Assembly (NCBI GenBank): GCA_964504335.1
Contig: CAZDET010000125.1
Coordinates: 1 to 6,158, forward strand
Length of the DNA: 6,158 bases
Source: CAZDET01 sp964504335
GTDB taxonomy: Bacteria > Bacteroidota > Bacteroidia > Chitinophagales > Saprospiraceae
Direction of reading: 5' to 3'
A model generated the notes under the pieces. That model saw nothing but the letters and a program-made list of their open reading frames with translations, was not told where the DNA came from and searched no databases. Positions 1 to 6,158 of this stretch are shown here, one piece after another; the stretch's first letter is position 1, and every line of letters starts with the position of its first letter. Both the position numbers and the translations under genes were made by a program.

Positions 1-172
1 TCAGGCTTAAGTACTATACCCAAACCACTCCGTTTTAGGCATCAAGGCAGGAGGTCGGTTTTGCATCGTTTTGGAGGGCAGCCCTCGCCGGACCGGCGTC
101 TCGGCTGTGCCGAGCCTAATCGGTCCGCCGAGGGGTTGGGGCGCGGCCGGCCAATAAAGATAGCGGTGGCCG
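1..172. other. Intergenic region with no convincing gene
   Basis: I see no supportable coding sequence here. Frame 1 on the plus strand is open from the window edge to position 243, but its product is rich in Arg, Gly and Pro, resembles no family I know, and runs across the palindrome and into the XisH-like start. The stretch from about 70 to 152 is clearly more GC-rich than the rest of the window and holds the 82-134 palindrome plus an 8-bp self-complementary GGCCGGCC at 145-152. No clear promoter or Shine-Dalgarno sequence precedes the ATG at 173. Confidence 0.6.
82..134. repeat. 53-nt imperfect palindrome, REP-like or structured RNA
   Basis: Read directly: CCCTCG (82-87) pairs with CGAGGG (129-134). 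After one C/C mismatch (88 and 128), CGGACCG (89-95) pairs with CGGTCCG (121-127). After a small internal loop (96-99 and 115-120), CTCGGC (100-105) pairs with GCCGAG (109-114) around a TGT loop. That gives 19 base pairs in a 53-nt element. A competing hairpin, GAGGG (74-78) with CCCTC (82-86) around CAG, uses the same left arm, so the two folds exclude each other. It has no trailing T-tract, so it is not a standard terminator on the plus strand. A REP/BIME-type intergenic repeat, a mobile-element remnant or a folded leader are all possible. The palindrome itself is certain; its role is not. Confidence 0.7.
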
Positions 173-548
173 ATGGCGAGGGATTTTTATCACGCTCACG
201 TAAAGGCAGCGCTCCGGACATCGGGCTGGGCCATCACCCATGATCCCTACCGACAGCACAAGGTCGATACCTTTACCGGTGGTCCCGAAGGGGCAGAGAT
301 CACGCTGGTAGCTGATAGAGAGCAGGGCAGATACCTGCTTTTGCACTACGGCTGGCTTTCCGATCGATACATCTATGCCGTTTACCTTCATATTGATATT
401 CGGGGGGGGGAAGATTTGGTTGCAGCGCAACATGACCGAAGATGAAGTAGTCGATAGCCTGATGGCGGCGGGCGTTCCGGCGGAAGATATCGTAATTGGC
501 CTGGTACCGCCGGAGGCTCGTGCGGGGACGCCCTTTGCGGAAAATTGA
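173..548 (+). pseudogene. Hybrid xisH-xisI relic with a frameshift
   Basis: XisH and XisI are normally separate adjacent proteins of about 135-140 and 110 residues, known as controlling factors for excision of the cyanobacterial fdxN element; XisH has a restriction-endonuclease-like fold. Here the start (MARDFYHAHVKAALRTSGWA, then ITHDPY) is the XisH N-terminus. From about residue 27 the sequence is XisI: ADREQGRYLLLHYGW and YLHIDIRGG are hallmark XisI segments. The rest of XisH, including its nuclease core, is missing. At the nine-G run (402-410) the frame shifts and the in-frame product ends at 445 after 90 residues. Removing one G restores KIWLQRNMTEDEVVDSLMAA followed by GVPAEDIVIGLVPPEARAG and a short end at a TGA (546-548), which is the normal XisI C-terminus. 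The corrected hybrid would be 124 residues. I infer an internal deletion joined the two genes. An expressed 90-residue product cannot be excluded but should not act as a normal XisH or XisI. Confidence 0.85.
402..410 (+). other. Nine-G homopolymer at the frameshift point
   Basis: The run follows the C of an Arg codon in the XisI part. Eight G would give Arg-Gly-Gly-Lys-Ile-Trp, continuing the conserved XisI segment; nine G send the ribosome out of frame to a stop at 443-445. The extra base may be a true mutation, a slippage-prone (phase-variable) tract, or a homopolymer sequencing error. Because the XisH core is deleted as well, the locus is damaged whichever applies. Confidence 0.75.
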
Positions 549-689
549 TTTTTTACCTTGACGATCCGACTAGGACCAGCGCGCTACGCGCGGAATGACC
601 AACCGAGTAGGTACACTCCATCCCCGACCAATTCGTGGTCGGTAACCCACGTAACAGAAAATCGCTCTAAAAAGCCCTATCTTCCTAGT
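549..689. other. Intergenic region with two short palindromes
   Basis: This 141-nt gap separates the xisH/xisI relic from the AsmA-like gene. It holds GCGCG-CTA-CGCGC (579-591) and a cleaner hairpin, CCGACCA-ATTCG-TGGTCGG (624-642). The frame of the downstream gene stays open back to a TTG at 558, but the residues encoded there do not look like protein and would precede the membrane anchor. No convincing promoter was found, although the promoter of the downstream gene is expected here. Confidence 0.55.
624..642. promoter_or_regulatory. Perfect 7-bp stem-loop before the AsmA-like gene
   Basis: CCGACCA and TGGTCGG form a perfect 7-bp stem around an ATTCG loop, 47 nt before the ATG at 690. It is followed by TAACCC rather than a T-run, so it is not an ordinary intrinsic terminator. 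It could be an operator-like inverted repeat or part of the mRNA leader. Only the structure is seen; the role is a guess. Confidence 0.35.
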
Positions 690-3600
690 ATGAAACACAC
701 GCACAGCTGGATCATCGCGGCGGCGGGCCTGGTGGTAGTGGTCGGAGGGGGCTATCTGTTTACTACGGGCCTCCTGCAACGCTACGCCCAGGAGGGGCTG
801 CACCGATTGATTCAGCAGCAACTTCCCGAACATTACGTAGTCGATTACCAGGCTCTGGAATTCAACTGGGCACGCCAGGAGGTAACCATTCGAGCGCTTG
901 ATGTGCGCATCGATACGGCGGCACTACTCACTCACCACGGGCGGTACTACGAGCTGCACGTGCCAAAGTTCCGAATTGAACTGAAGTCGCTGACGAGCCT
1001 GGTAATGGATCGGGAATTGGTCATTCAGGAGCTTTCCTTTGTCGATCCACACATCGATGTGAAAGACTTCTCTCAGGCCGGCGATTTTGCCGTGACTTCC
1101 GAATCCGTCAACATCCTGGAATTCGTCGGGCAGTACCTGCGTTCGCTGGAAGTTGAATCATTGCAAATACAAGATGCGGCCCTGCACTACGACAAGGGAG
1201 CATCCGAGCAGCAAGAGCGGTTTCGCCTGGAAGATATCGATTTCAGATTGTTGGGATTTCGGGTGGATTCCACTGCGCGCAAAGAGCATTTTTTCAATGC
1301 AGAATACATCGAGCTAATCGTCAACCAACAGGAATTCTACCTGAAAGACGGTGTGCACCGGGCGTCGTTCGATCAGTTTCGCTTATCCACGCGCGATTCG
1401 TTGCTGCAACTCACCAATTTTCTGCTGGAACCAGTTGGAGATACCAGCAATTTTCAGCGTCCAATTTACCACATAGAGGTGCCCAGCCTGGAATTCGACG
1501 GCTTGGATTACGAACGCTCCTACCTCGACCGGGTGTTTAATATCGATCAGCTTGTCTTACGCCAACCAATTATCCGCGTCCGCGAACCAGCCGACGCTCC
1601 CGCACCGAGCGATTCGTCGCAGAATGCCCTACAAGCCATCCTCGATAGGGTGGCACCCATGCTGCGCCTGGGAATGCTCCAATTAGAGGACGCCGAAGTA
1701 CATCTGGACATCCGGCTGCTCAACGGGCGCCAACTGGATTTCGAGTTAAACCAACTCCGTATCTACGACTGGGAGATCGATGCTAAAGATCTGCAATTCG
1801 ACCGCAGTCAGTTACCCTTTCAGCGGTTTGCATTCGAAATCCACGATTGGCAGGAGCAATTGCCGGACGGCCTGCACCGGGTGACCCTCGATCGGCTTTA
1901 CCTCGACTCCGAAGATGGCCAATTGGGAATCGAACAGCTGCATTTTCAGCCGCTAAATTCGAAACCGGCCGCGCACACCCTGAAAATGGAACACCGCGTA
2001 GAGGGCGTGATGGTTACCGGGATCGATTATTGGGATCTACTTTTTGGAGCGCCTTTGCAATTCGAGAACATTACACTGACGGCTCCGCGAACCACCCTCA
2101 TCCCGCCGCTGCAACCCCGCCGGGATAAGAACTTCGACCTGGGAACGATTCGATCCGTTTTTCGCAATGCATTGCTCCAGGGGGGCGGATTGGAACGGCT
2201 GGTAATTCGCAACGGCCAATTCGGTATGGGCAAGGAGTTGGAAATCGGGAATTACGAATTGGAACTGCGCCAACTTCGGTTTGATCCGTATCTGGGGCGG
2301 TGGAAGTCACTCTATGGGGAATTTCAATGGGAAGGGCAGGAAATCGAGTATACCAAGGATGGCAATACCGCTCGAATCGGGCGCCTGGCCACCGATGGCA
2401 ACCAGTACGCCATTGGGGAGGTGGCCCTGGATTGGGCGTCGGAAAATCTGAAATTGCAGGGAACACTGGCCGAAGTGACGGCCAACCTGCTTTCGATCGA
2501 TAGCCTCATGGCTGGACGAATCATGCTGGATACCCTGCGCACGCGGGACCTCCGGCTATCTGGCTTCTCGGAGGCCCGCCCAGAAGGTCGCCATGATACG
2601 CTGGCCAAGGAAGGGTTGGCAGTGACCGTGCACCACTGGCAACTCGATAATGGGAGCATAGACTGGTGGTTGCCCAACGATGCCCATTTGCGAGTCGATC
2701 GCCTCGATTTGAGTGCGCGCTATGATTCGGTGCAAGAATTGCAATTATTCGATCTGACCGGACTGGCATTTCACGCTCCCGATTTCGACCATACCATTGA
2801 TATCGCCGGCATTCGAAAGGATTCGTCGGAGTATTCGTTTACCCTCAGCGAACTGCACCTGACGCCCCGATTCGATAGCCTGGCAACGCGTTTTCCTACC
2901 TATCTGCCTTCCGTTCGCCTGGAAGGATTTGACGCGGATCACTGGCGAGCCACCGATACAATTGCGCTGAGTCGGGTTTACTTTGATCAACCTTCTCTGC
3001 AATTGGTGAGCGAGGACCAACCGAACGTTGACAAACAAGGAGGTAAATCCGATTTGCCGCCCGTAAAAATTGAATCGATTCAAGTGGCAGATGCTTCGTT
3101 TTTCGGCACGCTGATTCAGAGTGCCGATACCGCCCTGGTGACCATTCCTCAGTTATCGGTGGATGTAGATCAGTTTACGACCGTTCCGGCAGTTGCCGAA
3201 ACCTGGGAAGATTATCTGGCAACGCTTTCCGTACGATTGAACCGCGGCTTTGAAGTCAACCAATCCGGGCAGCTAATACAAGCTGCCACCTTTGCGTACG
3301 ATCATCGGGAGGAGCTATTGAGGTTGGAAGATATCCGGGTGGAACCGGCCGATTCTGCCTGGAAGCTGAACCTCAGCACCCTTACGAGCCGCGGGTTGAA
3401 TGCGCGGGCACTGGAACGAGAAAATAGGCTTGTGGCCAACTCCTTGCAACTCGGAGAAATGCAATTCGAATACCAACTGGAGCCAAAGACTAAAGAGCAG
3501 GATGCACCCTCCTCGAAGGTGCTACAATTGCCATTTGGAGCCATTCAATTGGATTCGCTGGTACTGCAACAATCGAACGCGCTTCTGACGGGAAAAGATA

Positions 3601-4781
3601 CGTTTCAACTAAATGGTATCAACCTGTCGATAGAACAGATCCGAACCGATAGTCTAGTGGAGCTAGAGTGCCTCGATGATCATTATGGATATATGGCCTT
3701 TTCCATCGAAGATATCCCTTTGCGCATTGGAAGGTCGGATGTGTACAACATTCATCAGCGCCTGAAATACACGTCTAATCCAGCTTCCTTGCGCGTGGAG
3801 CAATTTCGGATGCAGCCCACCGTGTCGCGCGAAGCATATTCCGATTTGTTGGAATATCAGGAAGACTTCTTTGACCTTCAGATGGAAGAGCTAATCCTGC
3901 ACGACTGGCAGTGGGGGGCGGCCTTTCGGCGGCCGCTGCGGCTTTCCAAACTAGAATTAAACGGGTTGAAACTCGACATTTACCGCGATCAGCGGCTTCC
4001 GCATCCCGAACGCCCGGTAGATTTAATTCAAAAACAATTGCAGGAAGTTCCTATTGAATTCATACTTGATACGCTACAACTGACCGGTTCGATCGCCGTC
4101 GATATGCAGCCGGAAGGAACGGAGGAAATCGCACACATTTCCTTCGATCAACTAGACGGTACCATCGGCCACGTGACGAACCTACCGTCGCAAAGGCATC
4201 GCCCCATGACCCTGAATGCCCACTGCCGAGTGTTTGATCGGGTTTATCTGGAAGCGGTGGGTGAATTCGAATTACAATCTCCCTTGCAGGCATTCAAATT
4301 AGCGGGTCGGGTAGGGGAGATGGATCTCCAGGTCATGAATGAGATCCTGCAGCCGACGGCTAATTTGTGGATCAAATCTGGTTTCAATGAAGAAATCACC
4401 TTTGAAATCACCGCCAACGATAATCTGGCCATTGGAGAGCTATTCTTCCGCTACAATGATCTGAAATTTCGCATCCTCAACGCCGAGCACGAACAGGCCG
4501 GACTCGGTAATTCCATCCTGTCATTCTGGGCCAACCGCCTGGTGCGGTCAAACAACCCGAGCCTGCTAAGCAAAAGGCAGGGCCTCATCTACTACGAGCG
4601 CAATAAAAACCGGGCCATTTTCAACTTTTGGTCGCGCGCCTTTCTGAGTGGGGTTATCAGCAGTGTAGGCGTTAAGAACAACAAAAAGCGGCTGCGTAAG
4701 CTGGGCATCGAAGAACTGGAAGCGGTTGATTATCAGGAGATTTTCGAAGAGGGATTTAAGGTGCGCAGCGAAACTCAGTAA
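690..4781 (+). CDS. Large AsmA/DUF748-like envelope protein with one N-terminal membrane anchor
   Basis: The product has 1363 residues. A short basic/His start is followed by one hydrophobic helix (about 7-27, rich in Ala, Gly and Val), so the rest should lie in the periplasm. It is built of alternating hydrophobic beta-strand patterns arranged as seven divergent units starting near residues 111, 282, 455, 611, 757, 913 and 1082. A C-terminal region follows: about 1182-1263 contains SPLQAFKLAGRVGEMDLQVM, an ANLWIKSG segment and a YNDLKFRIL strand; about 1273-1337 contains NSILSFWANRLV and a hydrophobic patch followed by a KNNKKRLRK basic cluster. This order is typical of large Bacteroidota AsmA-like proteins, relatives of the AsmA/TamB superfamily linked to lipid transfer and outer-membrane homeostasis; transport function here is inferred. 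I chose ATG 690 because the anchor follows directly. The frame is open upstream to TTG 558, but codons 558-689 cross palindromic intergenic DNA. No Shine-Dalgarno is seen, which is common in Bacteroidota. The next gene starts 78 nt downstream on the same strand. Confidence 0.85.
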   Translation: MKHTHSWIIAAAGLVVVVGGGYLFTTGLLQRYAQEGLHRLIQQQLPEHYVVDYQALEFNWARQEVTIRALDVRIDTAALLTHHGRYYELHVPKFRIELKSLTSLVMDRELVIQELSFVDPHIDVKDFSQAGDFAVTSESVNILEFVGQYLRSLEVESLQIQDAALHYDKGASEQQERFRLEDIDFRLLGFRVDSTARKEHFFNAEYIELIVNQQEFYLKDGVHRASFDQFRLSTRDSLLQLTNFLLEPVGDTSNFQRPIYHIEVPSLEFDGLDYERSYLDRVFNIDQLVLRQPIIRVREPADAPAPSDSSQNALQAILDRVAPMLRLGMLQLEDAEVHLDIRLLNGRQLDFELNQLRIYDWEIDAKDLQFDRSQLPFQRFAFEIHDWQEQLPDGLHRVTLDRLYLDSEDGQLGIEQLHFQPLNSKPAAHTLKMEHRVEGVMVTGIDYWDLLFGAPLQFENITLTAPRTTLIPPLQPRRDKNFDLGTIRSVFRNALLQGGGLERLVIRNGQFGMGKELEIGNYELELRQLRFDPYLGRWKSLYGEFQWEGQEIEYTKDGNTARIGRLATDGNQYAIGEVALDWASENLKLQGTLAEVTANLLSIDSLMAGRIMLDTLRTRDLRLSGFSEARPEGRHDTLAKEGLAVTVHHWQLDNGSIDWWLPNDAHLRVDRLDLSARYDSVQELQLFDLTGLAFHAPDFDHTIDIAGIRKDSSEYSFTLSELHLTPRFDSLATRFPTYLPSVRLEGFDADHWRATDTIALSRVYFDQPSLQLVSEDQPNVDKQGGKSDLPPVKIESIQVADASFFGTLIQSADTALVTIPQLSVDVDQFTTVPAVAETWEDYLATLSVRLNRGFEVNQSGQLIQAATFAYDHREELLRLEDIRVEPADSAWKLNLSTLTSRGLNARALERENRLVANSLQLGEMQFEYQLEPKTKEQDAPSSKVLQLPFGAIQLDSLVLQQSNALLTGKDTFQLNGINLSIEQIRTDSLVELECLDDHYGYMAFSIEDIPLRIGRSDVYNIHQRLKYTSNPASLRVEQFRMQPTVSREAYSDLLEYQEDFFDLQMEELILHDWQWGAAFRRPLRLSKLELNGLKLDIYRDQRLPHPERPVDLIQKQLQEVPIEFILDTLQLTGSIAVDMQPEGTEEIAHISFDQLDGTIGHVTNLPSQRHRPMTLNAHCRVFDRVYLEAVGEFELQSPLQAFKLAGRVGEMDLQVMNEILQPTANLWIKSGFNEEITFEITANDNLAIGELFFRYNDLKFRILNAEHEQAGLGNSILSFWANRLVRSNNPSLLSKRQGLIYYERNKNRAIFNFWSRAFLSGVISSVGVKNNKKRLRKLGIEELEAVDYQEIFEEGFKVRSETQ
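1020..4181 (+). repeat. Seven divergent protein-level repeats in the AsmA-like protein
   Basis: By eye, the same pattern recurs seven times. Each copy has a strand such as VIQELSFVDPHIDV, then a variable linker, a second strand such as SLEVESLQIQDAALHY, and a third such as FRLEDIDFRLLGFRVD. Matching second strands are LRLGMLQLEDAEVHLD, GGLERLVIRNGQFGMG, LAVTVHHWQLDNGSIDW, PPVKIESIQVADASFFG, FGAIQLDSLVLQQSNALL and IEFILDTLQLTGSIAVD. Spacings between copies are about 171, 173, 156, 146, 156 and 169 residues. DNA similarity between copies is low, so this is old duplication or a structural periodicity, not a recent tandem repeat. Confidence 0.65.
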
Positions 4782-4859
4782 AAGAGCATCCGCTACTGAA
4801 TTATCGGGGAGATGTGGCTTATCTTGAGGCCAAGGTTAATCATATACAATATTCCTGAT
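4782..4859. other. Short intergenic gap between the two envelope genes
   Basis: This 78-nt gap holds no strong terminator, which fits read-through from the AsmA-like gene. A TTGAGG (4824-4829) with TACAAT (4845-4850) 15 nt further on resembles a weak sigma-70 promoter, but it would start transcription almost at the ATG and does not match the Bacteroidota -7 consensus, so I do not call it. Confidence 0.4.
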
Positions 4860-6092
4860 ATGTGTTTTTCTCGCTCCATTTTCTTATTTATTTGCTGGTG
4901 TGCAGTGCTTAGCTGCGGAGCGCAGTCGAATTATCTCGACTCCTTGCAATCCTTTAGCCAGTTGGTCACCGGCTCGGGAGATGGAAAAATATCCTTTGAG
5001 CAATCCCTAAGTTGGGATGCGGAGCGCCCTTATTTATTGACCCTGACCCGGCAGGAAACGGATAAGCGCGGTAATGCAGCGACCAGACGTTACGAATTCG
5101 ACCTGAGCGAGGTGGATTCCGACCTGCTTCGCACGCAAGAATCACAGGGAGTGATCCGGGTGCGATTGAGCACTAAAGCGGGCTTGCTGGCACAGATTTC
5201 CGAAGAGGGGGAGATCGTCAGCTATGATTCCGAGGTAGAATTACTGGCATCCGATGTGGGCGAAGCCGAGTACTTGGAGGCCGCCCTTCGAGTACTGATT
5301 AGTGGGGCCGGAAAGCTGGCCAATGCCGATCGTTCAAAACCCGTGGAGCTATTGGCCCGGCATCGTGCAATCAGTAAACAACTGACTAGTGGAGCCCAAC
5401 GCTGGGAACCTGGTTGCCTGGTGCGATATGCAACCGTTTTGGAACGAGGAAAAAAAAACGTCGAAGCGCTTTATTCGTTCGATTTGGCCGATATCGATCC
5501 CTCGGAAATCAGGATTGAGTCGAAGGAAACAACCCTCTTGCTAAACCTGGTTACGAAAAATGCTCGACGGTTTATCGCCCTGTCGGAAGACGGTGAGCTA
5601 CCCACCTATACCAACGAGTTGTTCCTGCCCGTAACCGATTTAATGGCCGCCCGCGATCTTCGGCGGCAATTGCGCGCCGCCGTGGAGGCGTGCCCCAGTG
5701 AAGTATCCGCGGTTTCTATGAAACAAGTGCAGCAACTCATAGCCAGTACCGGCATGATCGAAGGAGCGGTAAGCAGCAGCCTTCGTGCAGCGGATGAATC
5801 GGGTTGCCGCTGGAAATTTGTAATCAAGGAGGATACCAATCGCAAGGTCCGCGAGTCGGTTTACGAATTTACACTGGAAGACCTTGGCGCGGATAAATTA
5901 GACCTGGAGGTGCGTTCCAGTGGGGTGCAGCTCGTGTTGCCTACGCAGTACAACGAAAAGGTTATCAAGCGGATGTACGACGGCACTAAGGAGGAATTCC
6001 TCACCGAATTTTCCATTCCTGTTGATAAGGTGGCGACGGGGAAGATTTTGATGGCGAGCTTTCAGAAAGCTATTTTGGAATGTGGGTTTTGA
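4860..6092 (+). CDS. Exported protein of unknown function with three tandem repeats
   Basis: The product has 410 residues. The N-terminus (MCFSRSIFLFICWCAVLSCG, then AQS) is a signal peptide, with signal peptidase I cleavage likely around residues 21-22. The VLSC at 16-19 is a poor lipobox, so a lipoprotein is possible but less likely. The mature part is three divergent repeats of about 125-130 residues. Each has a helical lead-in, then strands, a Tyr-x-Phe (78, 205, 335), a Gly-centred turn 39-40 residues later, and a final helix. Repeat 2 has Cys186 and Cys278, repeat 3 has Cys316 and Cys408, each pair 92 residues apart; repeat 1 lacks them. Disulfides are inferred from this spacing and the predicted export. 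I recognise no enzyme motif or named family. ATG 4860 is preferred over the in-frame ATG 4812 because it puts the signal peptide at the very N-terminus; 4812 would add 16 residues including several charged ones. It probably shares a transcript with the upstream gene. Confidence 0.85.
   Translation: MCFSRSIFLFICWCAVLSCGAQSNYLDSLQSFSQLVTGSGDGKISFEQSLSWDAERPYLLTLTRQETDKRGNAATRRYEFDLSEVDSDLLRTQESQGVIRVRLSTKAGLLAQISEEGEIVSYDSEVELLASDVGEAEYLEAALRVLISGAGKLANADRSKPVELLARHRAISKQLTSGAQRWEPGCLVRYATVLERGKKNVEALYSFDLADIDPSEIRIESKETTLLLNLVTKNARRFIALSEDGELPTYTNELFLPVTDLMAARDLRRQLRAAVEACPSEVSAVSMKQVQQLIASTGMIEGAVSSSLRAADESGCRWKFVIKEDTNRKVRESVYEFTLEDLGADKLDLEVRSSGVQLVLPTQYNEKVIKRMYDGTKEEFLTEFSIPVDKVATGKILMASFQKAILECGF
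4929..6083 (+). repeat. Three tandem protein repeats of about 130 residues
   Basis: Aligned by eye, the cores begin YEFDLSEVDSDLL (residue 78), YSFDLADIDPSEI (205) and YEFTLEDLGADKL (335). They continue with IRVRLSTKAG, LLLNLVTKNA and VQLVLPTQYN, then turns GEIVSYDSEVEL, GELPTYTNELFL and GTKEEFLTEFSI, and close with helices YLEAALRVLI, RRQLRAAVEAC and MASFQKAILEC. Spacing from Tyr to the turn Gly is 39, 40 and 40 residues. Repeats 2 and 3 align without net gaps from the first Cys to the last. Confidence 0.8.
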
Positions 6093-6133
6093 GGCACGCT
6101 ATCCAGGGCAGTACAATGGGATTTGTACGGTTT

Positions 6134-6158
6134 GCCGTGCACACGGGCCTAAATTTTT
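6134..6158 (+). terminator. Possible intrinsic terminator, cut by the window edge
   Basis: GCCGT (6134-6138) can pair with ACGG plus a C after one bulged G (6143-6148) around GCAC, followed by CTAAATTTTT to the end of the window. The stem is short and bulged, but its place 41 nt after the stop codon and the T-run fit a Rho-independent terminator. A separate hairpin, GTACAA (6111-6116) with TTGTAC (6123-6128), lies just before it. Confidence 0.35.

Noticed and set aside
3..38. Eleven codons ending in TAG (RLKYYTQTTPF) that could be the tail of an upstream gene.
   Set aside because: The residues look plausible for a protein end, but eleven codons are too few to support a call.
61..243. Open reading frame of 60 codons on the plus strand, open to the window edge.
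   Set aside because: Its composition is not protein-like, it crosses the palindrome, it has only a TTG start, and it overlaps the XisH-like start, which has clear family similarity.
116..433. 105-codon antisense open frame over the xisH/xisI relic.
   Set aside because: It is opposite a recognisable family and carries no recognisable features of its own.
678..685. TATCTTCC, resembling part of the Bacteroidota -7 promoter element.
   Set aside because: No TTG-type -33 element lies at the right distance, and transcription would begin at or after the ATG.
558..689. N-terminal extension of the AsmA-like gene from TTG 558.
   Set aside because: The 44 extra residues match intergenic palindromic DNA, look random, and would bury the membrane anchor behind a long polar leader.
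4812..4859. Earlier in-frame ATG for the three-repeat protein.
   Set aside because: It would place 16 residues, including Arg pairs, before a complete signal peptide that starts with its own ATG at 4860.
5450..5458. Nine-A run inside the three-repeat gene as a possible frameshift site.
   Set aside because: The frame on both sides belongs to the same repeat and aligns with repeat 3 without gaps, so the gene is intact here.
6111..6128. GTACAA/TTGTAC inverted repeat as the terminator.
   Set aside because: The arms are AT-rich and the nearest T-run is more than 20 nt away; the element at 6134-6158 fits better.

Overview
The window looks like chromosomal DNA of a Bacteroidota bacterium, possibly a Saprospiria/Lewinella-type relative. 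The reasons are the C-terminal sequence style of the large AsmA-like protein, the lack of convincing Shine-Dalgarno sequences before the chosen starts, a moderate GC content, and a XisH/XisI relic. This placement is inference from sequence character, not a database result.

Layout. Positions 1-172 hold no convincing gene but contain a strong 53-nt imperfect palindrome (82-134). Positions 173-548 hold a degraded toxin/nuclease-like relic. It starts as XisH, switches at about codon 26 to XisI, and is then frameshifted by one base at a run of nine G (402-410); a short XisI tail continues in the next frame to a stop at 546-548. Positions 549-689 are intergenic with two small palindromes. Positions 690-4781 encode a 1363-residue envelope protein with one N-terminal membrane anchor and seven divergent repeats of about 145-173 residues, followed by a conserved C-terminal region; it is best called an AsmA/DUF748-like protein. 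After a 78-nt gap, positions 4860-6092 encode a 410-residue exported protein of unknown function. It is made of three tandem repeats of about 130 residues, and repeats 2 and 3 each carry a Cys pair exactly 92 residues apart. A weak terminator-like element closes the window.

The two intact genes lie on the same strand and both products are predicted to act in the cell envelope, so they may be co-transcribed. Nothing in the sequence proves a joint function. The xisH/xisI relic looks unrelated to them. No complete new multi-gene system is visible. The most notable signals are the hybrid xisH-xisI pseudogene, the palindrome in front of it, and the two repeat architectures.
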